Source: Nitrospirota bacterium | GTDB taxonomy: Bacteria; JACPQY01 | Assembly: GCA_016180645.1 (NCBI GenBank) | Contig: JACPAV010000011.1 | Location: forward strand, 94,398-158,397 | Reading direction: 5' to 3' | DNA length: 64,000 nt | Shown: piece by piece, positions 45,260 to 53,293 of the stretch | Position numbering within the stretch: the stretch's first letter is position 1 | How the letters are laid out: each line of letters begins with the position of its first letter | Position numbers and translations under genes: made by a program | The notes under the pieces: model-generated | The model's input: only the letters and a program-made list of their open reading frames with translations | Told to the model about the DNA's origin: nothing | The model's database searches: none

Positions 45260-46828
45260 CTACTGGTGGCGGCGGCGCCAGAAGACATAGGCGCCGGTGA
45301 GGAACAGGGCGCCCGGAATCAGGAGCATGGTCAACAGGGCCACATTCCGCATTTGAACCGAAGTCAGGCTCACCGACCGGAATCCGGGGGTCTTATCCCG
45401 GATGGAGATGAGCGCCTCGCGGCGGGCGAGCCAGTTGACCATGTTGAGCATGAGATTGAGGTTGGCGGATAGGTTCACGTAGGCGTTCGATCCGAAATCG
45501 GAATCCCCAACCACCACGAGGCGAGTCTCCCGCTTGTTCTCTTCCTCGGCCGCGTGGGCCTCGGCGCCTTCCTTCTTCTCGGTCACCGATGCGCCGCCTT
45601 CAACCGCTTTCGTGACCACCAGAATCACCGGGAGCGGCCCCTTCTCGTCGCCCGCATCCAGCTTGGGTTTGGACATGTTGGTTTCCGCCCAGCTCTGCGG
45701 GGTCGTCTCGGCGAGCTTGACGATCGACACGCCCGACGGCGGAGTGGCCTGCGGCTTCACGGGACGACTCGTGGGAAACAGCGTGGCGTACTTGAAGTTC
45801 TTCGTGATTTCGTGGTCGCCGTACTGGGAAACGAGCGGGATGGTGTAGTCCGCGCCCAGCAATTTCGCGAGCGGATCGATGATGACCTCATCCCGCAGCT
45901 CGACGCCCCAATCTTTGAGCCAGTCTTTCCAACCGCCGGAATCGGGATCCAGCATCATCAGGAGCCGCCCGCCGGCTTGCGCGTACTGTCCGAGCCGCTT
46001 CTGCTCCTCGTCGAAATACTTGAGTCGGGGGCCGGACACGATGACCACGGCGGCGTCCGCCGGAACCTTCTCCTGCTGCGCGAGCGCGAGCGGCCGCACC
46101 TGATAGTTCTCGTCCTCCAGGGCTTTCTTGACCTGCGAATATCCGTTTTCTTCGGCATCGTCGGGATCCTTCTCGCCGTGGCCCTTGGTGAAATAGATGA
46201 CGGGCGTCGAATCGGATGTGACCTTGACCACAGCGTTCGTCAGACTCTCCTCGTTGGTCTCCTCCATTTTCGTCTGATTGCCCTGGCTCTGGAGCACGAT
46301 CGTGCCGAGGACCGTGACGCCGTATTCCTTGGCGCTGGCCGGCCGTTTGTAGGGGTCGACGAATTCCACCGTGAACCTGCCCTGGGCGGCGTGCTCGTAT
46401 TCGGTGAGCAGGTCCTCGGCCTTCTTCCGCTCCGGAGTTCCCTCCTGGAAAAACGCCGTGACTTTGATATCCCGCTTGAGGCCGCCTACGAGCTTCACCG
46501 TCTTGTCGGTCAGGCTGTACAGCTTCGTTTCCGTGAGGTCCACGCGCCAGCTTCGTTTCACCCCGATGTAGTTGATCGCCACCATCACGCCCAGGACGAT
46601 CAGGAGGAAGAAGCCTGCGCCACCCGCGTATCGAGTGCCCTTGGCGCTCAAGACGTTCTTGACGAGATCGAAGTACGCGAAGAGGGCGACAAGGAGGGAC
46701 ACGAGACCCGCGATGGCCAAGGCCGTAGGCACCGTGCCGAACTCGTCCGTCATGATCATGGCCACGGCCGCAGCGATCAACAGCCCGGCAGCCAGCGGAA
46801 GGATCAGTTTCTTGAGTCGCAGCAACAC
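45260..46828 (-). CDS. GldG-like ABC transporter auxiliary protein
   Basis: 522 aa. Three membrane helices at the N-terminus (LILPLAAGLLIAAAVAMIM, LAIAGLVSLLVALFAYF, GGAGFFLLIVLGVMVAINYI), a large periplasmic GldG/ABC_transp_aux domain (YSLTDKTVKLVGGLKRDIKVTAFF, FVDPYKRPASAKEYGV, YFTKGHGEKDPDDAEENGY), a Lys/Glu-rich spacer, LVVVGDSDFGSNAYVNL, and a last helix near the C-terminus followed by RRRHQ. It works with the permease and ATPase upstream in the same operon. Gliding has been linked to GldAFG only in some bacteria; here an envelope export role is all that can be said. Confidence 0.85.
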   Translation of the reverse strand: MLLRLKKLILPLAAGLLIAAAVAMIMTDEFGTVPTALAIAGLVSLLVALFAYFDLVKNVLSAKGTRYAGGAGFFLLIVLGVMVAINYIGVKRSWRVDLTETKLYSLTDKTVKLVGGLKRDIKVTAFFQEGTPERKKAEDLLTEYEHAAQGRFTVEFVDPYKRPASAKEYGVTVLGTIVLQSQGNQTKMEETNEESLTNAVVKVTSDSTPVIYFTKGHGEKDPDDAEENGYSQVKKALEDENYQVRPLALAQQEKVPADAAVVIVSGPRLKYFDEEQKRLGQYAQAGGRLLMMLDPDSGGWKDWLKDWGVELRDEVIIDPLAKLLGADYTIPLVSQYGDHEITKNFKYATLFPTSRPVKPQATPPSGVSIVKLAETTPQSWAETNMSKPKLDAGDEKGPLPVILVVTKAVEGGASVTEKKEGAEAHAAEEENKRETRLVVVGDSDFGSNAYVNLSANLNLMLNMVNWLARREALISIRDKTPGFRSVSLTSVQMRNVALLTMLLIPGALFLTGAYVFWRRRHQ

Positions 46829-46833
46829 GGCCG

Positions 46834-47601
46834 TTACCTCCAGCGATGGGCGTCGATCGCCTGCTGCGAAATGACGATGCCCGTGAAAATCATGGTGATG
46901 AAATAAATGATGTGCTTGGTGTCGAAGACCCCTTTGGTCAGGTCTTCCAGATGTTCGGAGATCGAAAGGTGATTGAGCACCTCACCGATCGGCCCGCTGA
47001 TCGCCTCGCCCGCCCAGTTGAGAAGCCAGAGAAGAAGCAGCGAGCCGAAACCGATCAGCGCCGCGATGATTTGGTTCTTCGTCACCGACGAGGCCACCAG
47101 CCCGACGGCAAGGAAAGTCGCGCCAATCAGGTAGAAGCCGAGATACGCCAGCGCCATGGGGGCCGGATCGGGCCTCCCATAAAGGAGGAGGGTCAAGGGG
47201 AACGGAGCCGTCAGGAGCACCATCACCGTGAAGAGTCCCAGACCGCCGAGGTACTTCCCGAGCGCAATCTGAAAGGTCGTGAGGGGAGACGTCAGAAGCA
47301 ATTCGATCGTTTGGAGCCGCTTCTCTTCCGAGACCAGCCGCATCGTCAGAATCGGCATGATGAAGAGGATGACGATGCTCAGATTGTGCATGAGGGGGCG
47401 CACGATCATTTCGTTGATATTGAGCTGTTCGAGCATTTGCGGGTTGCGGGAGGCGAGGAAGTAGTATGTGAGGAAGAACTTCAGGGAGACGGCGAAGAGG
47501 TAGCCCGAAATCAGCATGAACACGCCGCTCACGGCATAGGCCAGAGGCGAGGCGAAATAGGCCCGCATCTCCCGACCGGCGATATGGAGCACATTCTTCA
47601 T
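46834..47601 (-). CDS. ABC transporter permease (GldF/NosY-like)
   Basis: 255 aa from ATG 47601, which overlaps the ATPase gene by 4 bases. Six membrane helices, with REMRAYFASPLAYAVSGVFMLISGYLF, the RLVSEEKRLQTIELLLTSPLT cytoplasmic loop and VGLVASSVTKNQIIAAL. Belongs to ABC-2 type permeases partnering with GldA/GldG-type proteins. The final residues IDAHRWR are typical of the family. Confidence 0.88.
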   Translation of the reverse strand: MKNVLHIAGREMRAYFASPLAYAVSGVFMLISGYLFAVSLKFFLTYYFLASRNPQMLEQLNINEMIVRPLMHNLSIVILFIMPILTMRLVSEEKRLQTIELLLTSPLTTFQIALGKYLGGLGLFTVMVLLTAPFPLTLLLYGRPDPAPMALAYLGFYLIGATFLAVGLVASSVTKNQIIAALIGFGSLLLLWLLNWAGEAISGPIGEVLNHLSISEHLEDLTKGVFDTKHIIYFITMIFTGIVISQQAIDAHRWR

Positions 47602-48527
47602 GACTGACCTTCTTCCGTCGTTAGGCGCACAAACACGTCCTCCAGAGTGATATTCACCGGCCGGAGTTCCAAGATCCCCCAACCCGCGTCAAAGACCAGC
47701 CGGGAAACATCTTTCCTCACGTCCTTGTTCAGCCCGCTCTTCACGAGCAGCGTGGTCTCATCCTTCTTTTCCACCTCGTCCACGCTCGCTACTTTCCGGA
47801 TCTTGTCCACCAGCCCGTCCACCGGGCGGTCCACCTGAATCACGAACGCCTCCGACTGACGGACCTTCGACTGTAGGCCGTCGAGGCTGTCGCTTACGAT
47901 GATCTTCCCCTTGTCGATGATGATCACCTTCTGGCAGGTCATCGCCACTTCCGGGAGGATGTGGGTGGAGAGGATGATCGTGTGGTCGCCGGCCAGCGAT
48001 TTGATCAGCGCCCGGATTTCCCGGATCTGGACCGGATCAAGTCCGATCGTCGGTTCGTCCAGAATCAATACTTTCGGATTGTGAATGAGGGCTTGGGCGA
48101 GACCGACGCGCTGCCGGTACCCTTTCGAGAGGTTTCCGATGACGCGCTCCTCGACTTCTTTGATCCCGACTTTGTACATGACGGATTGGAGCCGCTCCTC
48201 GCGATCTTTGCGCGCAATCCGCTTGATCTTGGCGACGAAGAGGAGATACGCGCGGACGGTCATGTCCTCGTATAGCGGAGGGGTCTCGGGGAGGTATCCG
48301 ATGATCTTTCGCGCCTCGAGGGGCTGCGCGAGTACATCGATTCCTCCCACGCTGGCTTTCCCTTCATTCGGCATGAGGTAGGCGGAGAGGATTCGCATGG
48401 TGGTGGTTTTTCCTGCTCCGTTGGGACCGAGGAACCCGGCGATTTCGCCCGCCTCAATCTTGAAGCTCACGTTCTGAACCGCGGCGATCTCGCCGTATCG
48501 CTTCGTCAGGCCTTCGACTTCAATCAT
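47598..48527 (-). CDS. ABC transporter ATP-binding protein (GldA-like)
   Basis: 309 aa. Walker A GPNGAGKTT, Q-loop YLPETPPLY, signature NLSKGYRQRVGLAQAL (LSKGY in place of LSGGQ, common in this family), Walker B VLILDEPTIGLDP and H-loop STHIL. The C-terminal 90 residues form the DUF4162-like extension of drug/export type ABC-2 ATPases. First gene of the three-gene operon; it energises the GldF-like permease. Confidence 0.93.
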   Translation of the reverse strand: MIEVEGLTKRYGEIAAVQNVSFKIEAGEIAGFLGPNGAGKTTTMRILSAYLMPNEGKASVGGIDVLAQPLEARKIIGYLPETPPLYEDMTVRAYLLFVAKIKRIARKDREERLQSVMYKVGIKEVEERVIGNLSKGYRQRVGLAQALIHNPKVLILDEPTIGLDPVQIREIRALIKSLAGDHTIILSTHILPEVAMTCQKVIIIDKGKIIVSDSLDGLQSKVRQSEAFVIQVDRPVDGLVDKIRKVASVDEVEKKDETTLLVKSGLNKDVRKDVSRLVFDAGWGILELRPVNITLEDVFVRLTTEEGQS

Positions 48528-48563
48528 ATATCGAACTCCAGCAGTCTAAAGAGCACCTAATGC

Positions 48564-48620
48564 GTAGGGGAGGGTCTTCAGACCCTCCCGAAGAGGGAGC
48601 ATCTGAAGATGCTCCCCTAC
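48564..48620. repeat. Tandem hairpins (GTAGGGGAGGGTCTTCAGAC-type)
   Basis: Two stems: GGGAGGGTCTTCAGACCCTC then CC and GGGAGCATCTGAAGATGCTC then CCCTAC; the whole unit begins GTAGGGG and ends CCCCTAC, so it also folds as one long palindrome. It lies between the ABC operon start and the htrA 3' end. Sequence differs from the GCAGGC family but the plan is the same. Confidence 0.75.
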
Positions 48621-48643
48621 AAGCAGGTATTCGGTCATAGGCT

Positions 48644-50005
48644 TCATATGTCCAACACGACTCGATAGATAAAATTACCCCTTTGGATTTCGGCGAGTAT
48701 ACTCGCCTGACCGCGCATATTCAAGACCGTTTCGCGAAAATCATCCAATGAATACAACACGCGCGAATCCAATCGCAGGAGAATGTCCCCCGCCCGGATT
48801 CCCGTCTGATAGGCCGGGCTCCCCGGACGGACCTTCGAAATGGAAACGCGCCGACCCGGCCCTGCTTTCACGTTGAATCCCAACATCTCGAAACCCAAAT
48901 CCTCCGCTCTCGCGTTCGGGAAGACCGTCACCACCACCGGGATGACTCGCTTTGTCCCCTCGCGAAAGATTTCCGTCCGGATCGTGTCGCCGGTTCGGTA
49001 TCCGCGAAGGAGCGAGTAAAAGTCCTCACGGTATTGCACGGGACTGTCTTCGAGCGACGTGATGATGTCCTGCCGTCGGAGACCCGCTTTATCCGCAGGG
49101 CTGTCCGCTTCCACCTTCGTGACAACAACGCCCCGGGAGACACCGAAGTAGTTCGAGAGTTCGTCGTTGATCGCCTGCACGCGGACTCCGTACCACGGGA
49201 TCGTCACTTGCCCCTGGGTGAGGAGGTTGCTCATGATGCGGTTCGCGCGATCGATCGGGATGGCGAATCCGATTCCCTGCGCCTTGGCCACAATGGCCGT
49301 GTTGATGCCGACCGTTTGCCCGAGGATGTTGAGAAGCGGCCCGCCGGAGTTGCCGGGATTGATCGAGGCGTCGGTCTGAACGAAATCCTGATACACGCGA
49401 TCGCCGGTCTTCACCGAGCGGTGGAGCGCGCTCACCACACCCACGGTCACGGTGTGGGAAAGCCCGAAGGGATTTCCGATGGCGATGACGGTTTCGCCGA
49501 TCATGATATCGTTGGAGCGACCCATTCCGAGGGTCGGCAATCGAATCGCTCCGCTCTCGGTTTTCACGCGGAGCACCGCGATGTCCGTGTCCGGGTCCGC
49601 CCCTACCGGTTCGGCAAGGTATTCCTTTCCATCCACGAGAGTGACTTTGATCTTCGTGGCCAGGCGGACGACGTGCTCGTTGGTCAGAATGATGCCCTGG
49701 GGATCGATGATGGCGCCGGAGCCGAGGCTTTCGTACACGCGTTCTCTTGGGAGGGAGTACATGTCGAAAAAGTCCTTGAAGAACTCGTCGAAGAACGGGT
49801 CCTGGAAGCCGAATGGCGCGCCTTGCCGCTCCTGCGTGCGCGTTTCCGTGTTGATATTGACCACGGCCGCGCTCGCCTTTTGAACGACCTCCACAACGGC
49901 ATCGCGCCGGTAGAGATTGACCTCAGCGGCCTCTGCGAGAGTACGGAGTCCTGGGTGCGGGGTTCCCAGCAGCAGCAGGACCAGAACGGCTTTCTTCATT
50001 TCCAC
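48644..50005 (-). CDS. degP: HtrA/Do-like periplasmic serine protease
   Basis: 453 aa with a signal peptide. The trypsin-like domain has H111 (TNEHV), D141 (DTDIAV) and S220 (NPGNSGGP). Two PDZ domains follow (VVVTKVEADSPADKAGLRRQD; VSISKVRPGSPAYQTGIRAGD). FGFQDPFFDEFFKDFF is the LA-loop-like region of Do proteases. It degrades or refolds damaged envelope proteins. An eight-C run lies just ahead of the start codon. The gene symbol is for the family, since degP, degQ and mucD cannot be told apart here. Confidence 0.92.
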   Translation of the reverse strand: MEMKKAVLVLLLLGTPHPGLRTLAEAAEVNLYRRDAVVEVVQKASAAVVNINTETRTQERQGAPFGFQDPFFDEFFKDFFDMYSLPRERVYESLGSGAIIDPQGIILTNEHVVRLATKIKVTLVDGKEYLAEPVGADPDTDIAVLRVKTESGAIRLPTLGMGRSNDIMIGETVIAIGNPFGLSHTVTVGVVSALHRSVKTGDRVYQDFVQTDASINPGNSGGPLLNILGQTVGINTAIVAKAQGIGFAIPIDRANRIMSNLLTQGQVTIPWYGVRVQAINDELSNYFGVSRGVVVTKVEADSPADKAGLRRQDIITSLEDSPVQYREDFYSLLRGYRTGDTIRTEIFREGTKRVIPVVVTVFPNARAEDLGFEMLGFNVKAGPGRRVSISKVRPGSPAYQTGIRAGDILLRLDSRVLYSLDDFRETVLNMRGQASILAEIQRGNFIYRVVLDI

Positions 50006-50123
50006 GGGGGGGGATCTTGAACGGACTTCAGCACGAATTCAAACGGCAACCGATCTCACTCTGGAGCTGCACTCGCTCCTGCCGACGTTGACCCCTCGTA
50101 ACACCGCACGTAAGATCAAAGGC

Positions 50124-50696
50124 ATGGCGAATCGTGAAGACGACAATGCGAGAGACTGGGAATCGCTCAGGCGGCGGCTTCTCTCGCTTGTCACCAAGGG
50201 CAAACGGCTCATGGTCGGCGCGACCGCGATGCAACAGTACGTCGAGATCCGGCCGACCGCCGACCTCGACTATCTCGTGGACGACCGCATCTTCGCCAAC
50301 GTGGAGGCTTTCCTCGGCACCGAGAAGATTCCCTACGCGGCGGACAAGCAGAAATCGGCTTTCGTCGTGCGCATCCTGAACGTGGATGTCATTCGGGCTT
50401 CGTCTCACCCGGTCCTCGAAGCCGTCCTGAAGGTAGAGGGGTCGGCGAAATATACAACGATGCCCTCCCCGGAAGCTCTGGCCGCGCTCAAGTACGTTGC
50501 GCTCGTCAGCCCGACCCGCCCCACGAGGAAAAAACGCCAGGACCGGCTGGATTTCGGATTGCTCGCCCAGCATCCCGATTTCTCACTTGCCACGTTTCGG
50601 CGCTGGCTCGATGGCAGGCTTTCTCCCGCCAAGGTCGAGGCGGCGGTCCGCATCGTCCGAGGGGAACAGATCCACAGCGTCGCCCCAGACAGTTGA
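50124..50696 (+). CDS. Nucleotidyltransferase-like protein (AbiEii/MNT type)
   Basis: 190 aa from ATG 50124; the in-frame extension upstream is not coding. LMVGATAMQQYVEIRPTADLDYLVD is the nucleotidyltransferase G-x-x-A/R-x-T-x-D-x-D pattern seen in AbiEii and similar toxins. FVVRILNVDVIRAS and SPEALAALKYVALVSP follow. Toxin-type members usually have an adjacent AbiEi or HEPN partner; none is next to it. It may be a stand-alone resistance or repair-type enzyme. Confidence 0.68.
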   Translation: MANREDDNARDWESLRRRLLSLVTKGKRLMVGATAMQQYVEIRPTADLDYLVDDRIFANVEAFLGTEKIPYAADKQKSAFVVRILNVDVIRASSHPVLEAVLKVEGSAKYTTMPSPEALAALKYVALVSPTRPTRKKRQDRLDFGLLAQHPDFSLATFRRWLDGRLSPAKVEAAVRIVRGEQIHSVAPDS

Positions 50697-50723
50697 GATA
50701 AGTTCTCCCATCAGATCAATAGA

Positions 50724-50749
50724 TCAATCATGAGCGGCCTCATGATTGA
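50724..50749. repeat. Perfect 11-bp stem hairpin
   Basis: TCAATCATGAG (50724-50734), loop CGGC, CTCATGATTGA (50739-50749). No T-run follows, so it is not a classic intrinsic terminator, but it could end the nucleotidyltransferase transcript or protect its 3' end. Confidence 0.6.
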
Positions 50750-50761
50750 AGACTGATCTGT

Positions 50762-50789
50762 TTGACAGCCAAGCATCGGTTGATAGGAT
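50762..50789 (+). promoter_or_regulatory. Sigma-70-type promoter for the dihaem cytochrome gene
   Basis: TTGACA (50762-50767), 16-base spacer, TAGGAT (50784-50789). An AGGGAGG ribosome site lies shortly before the ATG at 50835. Confidence 0.5.
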
Positions 50790-50834
50790 GCCGGTTGGAC
50801 TTGACGTTATCCGCTCGAAACCAAGGGAGGATAC

Positions 50835-51839
50835 ATGAACACGAAGAGAATCACTCTTGCCATCGCGGCGTTCGGGCTGCTTTCAGCATCCTGTTCTCTC
50901 ATCTTTCGCTCAACCATCCCGAACGTCGGTCCACCGCCGGCGATCAAGGTACAGGCGTCCCCAGATCAGCTTGAGCGAGGACGGTATCTTGCCCGCCATG
51001 TGACCGGCTGCATCGATTGCCACTCGGAGCGGGACTTCCATCGTTATTCCGGCCCCGTCGTGCCTGGAACGGAAGGGAAAGGCGGATTTGTTTTTGGCAA
51101 AGAGATGGGTTTGCCGGGAACAATACCCGCATCCAATATTACGCCGGCCGCTTTGGGCAAATGGTCGGATGGCGAGATCGCGCGGGCCATCACCAGCGGA
51201 GTGACGCGCTCGAATGAAGCCCTCTTTCCGATCATGCCCTACCCCCGCTACAACGCGATGGATGCGTCGGACCTCCATGCGATAATCGTCTACGTCCGCA
51301 GCCTGAAGCCCATCGATAACAAAGTACCTTCCCGTCAGCTCGACTTCCCTCTCAACCATGTGGTGAAGACCCTTCCCCGGCCGGCCGCGCCTCAACCGCG
51401 GCCCGACGCGAAGGAATCGGTCGCGCTCGGACGGTATCTCGTGAACATTGCCGCCTGCTCGGACTGCCACACGCCGACGAAGAAAGGTACGCCGATTGCG
51501 GGCAAGGAATTCGCCGGTGGAGGTGAATTCGTCCTTCCGTGGGGGAGGGTCCGTCCCACCAACATCACGCCCGATCCCGAAACGGGCATCGGCCAGTGGA
51601 GTCGCGAGAGGTTCATCGGGCGCTTCAAGGAATTCGACCCCTCGAACGGGCGGGTCATTGCGGTGAAGGACGGTGAATTCAACACCATCATGCCGTGGAG
51701 TGAATACAGCGGCATGACCGAGGCCGACCTAGGCGCGATCTACGACTATCTGAAGACGTTGAAACCCATCTCGAATACCGTCGTCCTCTTCACTCCGGCC
51801 GGCGCAAGTCAGGATCACGATTCCAATCGCCGTCCTTGA
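50835..51839 (+). CDS. Dihaem cytochrome c lipoprotein
   Basis: 334 aa. Start fixed by AGGGAGG. The signal TLAIAAFGLLSASCSLI has a lipobox. Two haem c sites: HVTGCIDCHSE and IAACSDCHTP. Each is followed by a long loop with GLPGTIPASNITP or PTNITPDPETG, like the cytochrome subunits of alcohol and aldehyde dehydrogenases. It should pass electrons from a periplasmic dehydrogenase to the respiratory chain; no dehydrogenase is in view. Confidence 0.88.
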   Translation: MNTKRITLAIAAFGLLSASCSLIFRSTIPNVGPPPAIKVQASPDQLERGRYLARHVTGCIDCHSERDFHRYSGPVVPGTEGKGGFVFGKEMGLPGTIPASNITPAALGKWSDGEIARAITSGVTRSNEALFPIMPYPRYNAMDASDLHAIIVYVRSLKPIDNKVPSRQLDFPLNHVVKTLPRPAAPQPRPDAKESVALGRYLVNIAACSDCHTPTKKGTPIAGKEFAGGGEFVLPWGRVRPTNITPDPETGIGQWSRERFIGRFKEFDPSNGRVIAVKDGEFNTIMPWSEYSGMTEADLGAIYDYLKTLKPISNTVVLFTPAGASQDHDSNRRP

Positions 51840-51923
51840 AGCGGAGCGAAATGGGCGGCGCCGCGGCGCGCTGAACCGCGATCTCGGCTTGACATGTGGT
51901 GATGAGCGCGTCAGGCTCCTCCG

Positions 51924-52148
51924 ATGGCGCAGGCGCTACGGATTCGCAACGTGCCGATCCGCCTCCGCCGAAAGTTCAAGTCCCGGGCGTTTTCAGCCGA
52001 CTTGTCGCTTTCGGCCTACCTCTTGAGGGATTTTCGCCGCTCACCTGAAATCCCCACGGAAGAGGAGTTACGCCGCCGGGTCGAGAGGCTCAAGAAACTT
52101 CGCGCTACTCCTTGGACCACTATCCCATCCCCTCCATTGCGCGGCTAG
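51924..52148 (+). CDS. FitA/VapB-like antitoxin, orphan
   Basis: 74 aa. AQALRIRNVPIRLRRKFKSRAFSADLSLSAYLLRDF is the ribbon-helix-helix domain of FitA-type antitoxins, and the Pro/Glu-rich C-terminus (PEIPTEEELRRRVERL) is where the PIN toxin would bind. No PIN-domain toxin follows; a palindromic repeat begins 25 bases after the stop. Either the partner was lost or it acts in trans. Confidence 0.78.
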   Translation: MAQALRIRNVPIRLRRKFKSRAFSADLSLSAYLLRDFRRSPEIPTEEELRRRVERLKKLRATPWTTIPSPPLRG

Positions 52149-52172
52149 GCTCTGGTTGGAAAGGTTCCTCCG

Positions 52173-52228
52173 GTAGCCGCAGGCTTCAGCCTGCGTCCGA
52201 GGACGCACCCTTGAAGGGTGCGCCTACC
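52173..52228. repeat. Paired palindromic repeats after the orphan antitoxin
   Basis: GTAGCCGCAGGCTTCAGCCT then GCGTC (52173-52197), and GGACGCACCCTTGAAGGGTG then CGCCTACC (52201-52228). Same two units as at 18221-18293 in swapped order. Confidence 0.8.
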
Positions 52229-52267
52229 AGGAAATCTCACGGCAATGAGGTGCTTCTCAGACACAGG

Positions 52268-52975
52268 CTAGTGACCTGGACCGAACGGGCAGCCGACGGT
52301 CAATGCCGGAACGGGCAGCCAGCCGGGAGCATGACTCCCGGCGTAATCCCCCAGACCTGCCCGAATTCTGACGCCAACATCGGAAACCAGCTCATATCCG
52401 ATCTCGATGGCGACAAGATTGGTCACCCAATCCCTCGGGAGCTTGTTGTAACCGTCATCCGGAACGAGAGGCAGCGTCAGCCCGTGATCTTCATCGTACC
52501 AACGAGGTCCATTGTAGATACCCTGCCCGTAGCTCAGGTAAATTCGGTGCGTGCCACCCACACTCGCGCGAAGCCCCGGAGTGTACACCGGAAATCCCCA
52601 CCCGACGGTGTAGCCCGGCATGAAGAACGTCCAAGCGCCGACATTCAGAAACGGTTCAAGCGCAAAGCCGCCATCCACCAAAGGGTAGTAGAAACCGGCT
52701 CCCATCCCGACAACGTTCATCGTCGGGCCTTCGCCAGCCTCCACCACCACCCCAGGGAATTTGAACTTGTCCTCCTCGCTGGACGCCCTGCTCTGTGCTG
52801 CTCCACGGCCGCACAGTCCAAGCACACCGGCGATGCCGAAAAACAGGAATCCAATCCCATGTCGCCTCAATTCGCCCCGCGAGATTCGTGACTCGTGGGA
52901 CGCGGCTGCGCCAGGAAGAATCAGAAGCTTCCGAGAGCTGGATGGGCGGTCGGGATTTTGAGCCGCTTGGATCAC
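52268..52975 (-). CDS. Outer-membrane beta-barrel-like hypothetical protein
   Basis: 235 aa from the ATG at 52975; the signal peptide is probably the RRHGIGFLFFGIAGVLGLCGRGAAQSR stretch, so the start may be later (an in-frame start around 52875 would suit). The mature part has alternating strands ending in aromatic residues (GMGAGFYYPLVDGGFALEPFLNVGAWTFF, YTVGWGFPVYTPGLRASVG, ALTVGCPFG). Function unknown; no recognisable domain. Confidence 0.5.
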   Translation of the reverse strand: MIQAAQNPDRPSSSRKLLILPGAAASHESRISRGELRRHGIGFLFFGIAGVLGLCGRGAAQSRASSEEDKFKFPGVVVEAGEGPTMNVVGMGAGFYYPLVDGGFALEPFLNVGAWTFFMPGYTVGWGFPVYTPGLRASVGGTHRIYLSYGQGIYNGPRWYDEDHGLTLPLVPDDGYNKLPRDWVTNLVAIEIGYELVSDVGVRIRAGLGDYAGSHAPGWLPVPALTVGCPFGPGH

Positions 52976-53230
52976 CTACCCGTGCGTGACTTGAGATAGC
53001 CGATGGCATGGCCCGTGAGCGCCCCGACAAACCGTTCGAATCGAAGCTCCGCCGATGGTTCGCGGAACCTGCCCATCGGACCTGTACTGCGATCCGTCAG
53101 TAGCAAGCAGGAACAATCGTACAGCTGTTCACGAACGAGTTTCTGGCAGAACAATTCATATCTCTTGGCATACGACGCTGGGATTCGCAAGGTCTGAGGG
53201 AATTGCGTCGGGGAGGCTGGTACTCTCCAC
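52972..53230 (-). pseudogene. C-terminal fragment of a PaeR7I/XhoI-like restriction endonuclease
   Basis: About 86 codons reading VPASPTQFPQTLRIPASYA, KRYELFCQKLVREQLYDCSC, then EPSAELRFERFVGALTGHAI. This is the tail of PaeR7I/XhoI family endonucleases. The N-terminal catalytic domain is missing: the frame runs into the start of the divergent methyltransferase gene. The fragment therefore ends where the present restriction-modification pair begins. An open frame continues to 53346, but that part is antisense to the methyltransferase. I infer replacement of an older system by the newer one. Confidence 0.62.
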
Positions 53231-53293
53231 TCAATCAATCTGCAAGTTCCGGCCCATTGGACTTGAACAATCAGAGGTGAGAAACTATTAATC

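Noticed and set aside
45260-48527. The ABC operon as proof of gliding motility
   Set aside because: GldAFG-like ABC systems occur in many non-gliding bacteria, and no other gld or agl genes are present.
48564-48620. Tandem hairpins as a CRISPR remnant
   Set aside because: No regular repeat-spacer-repeat spacing, and no cas genes; they are single palindromes of the REP type.
50724-50749. Hairpin as a classic rho-independent terminator
   Set aside because: The stem is perfect but no run of T follows.
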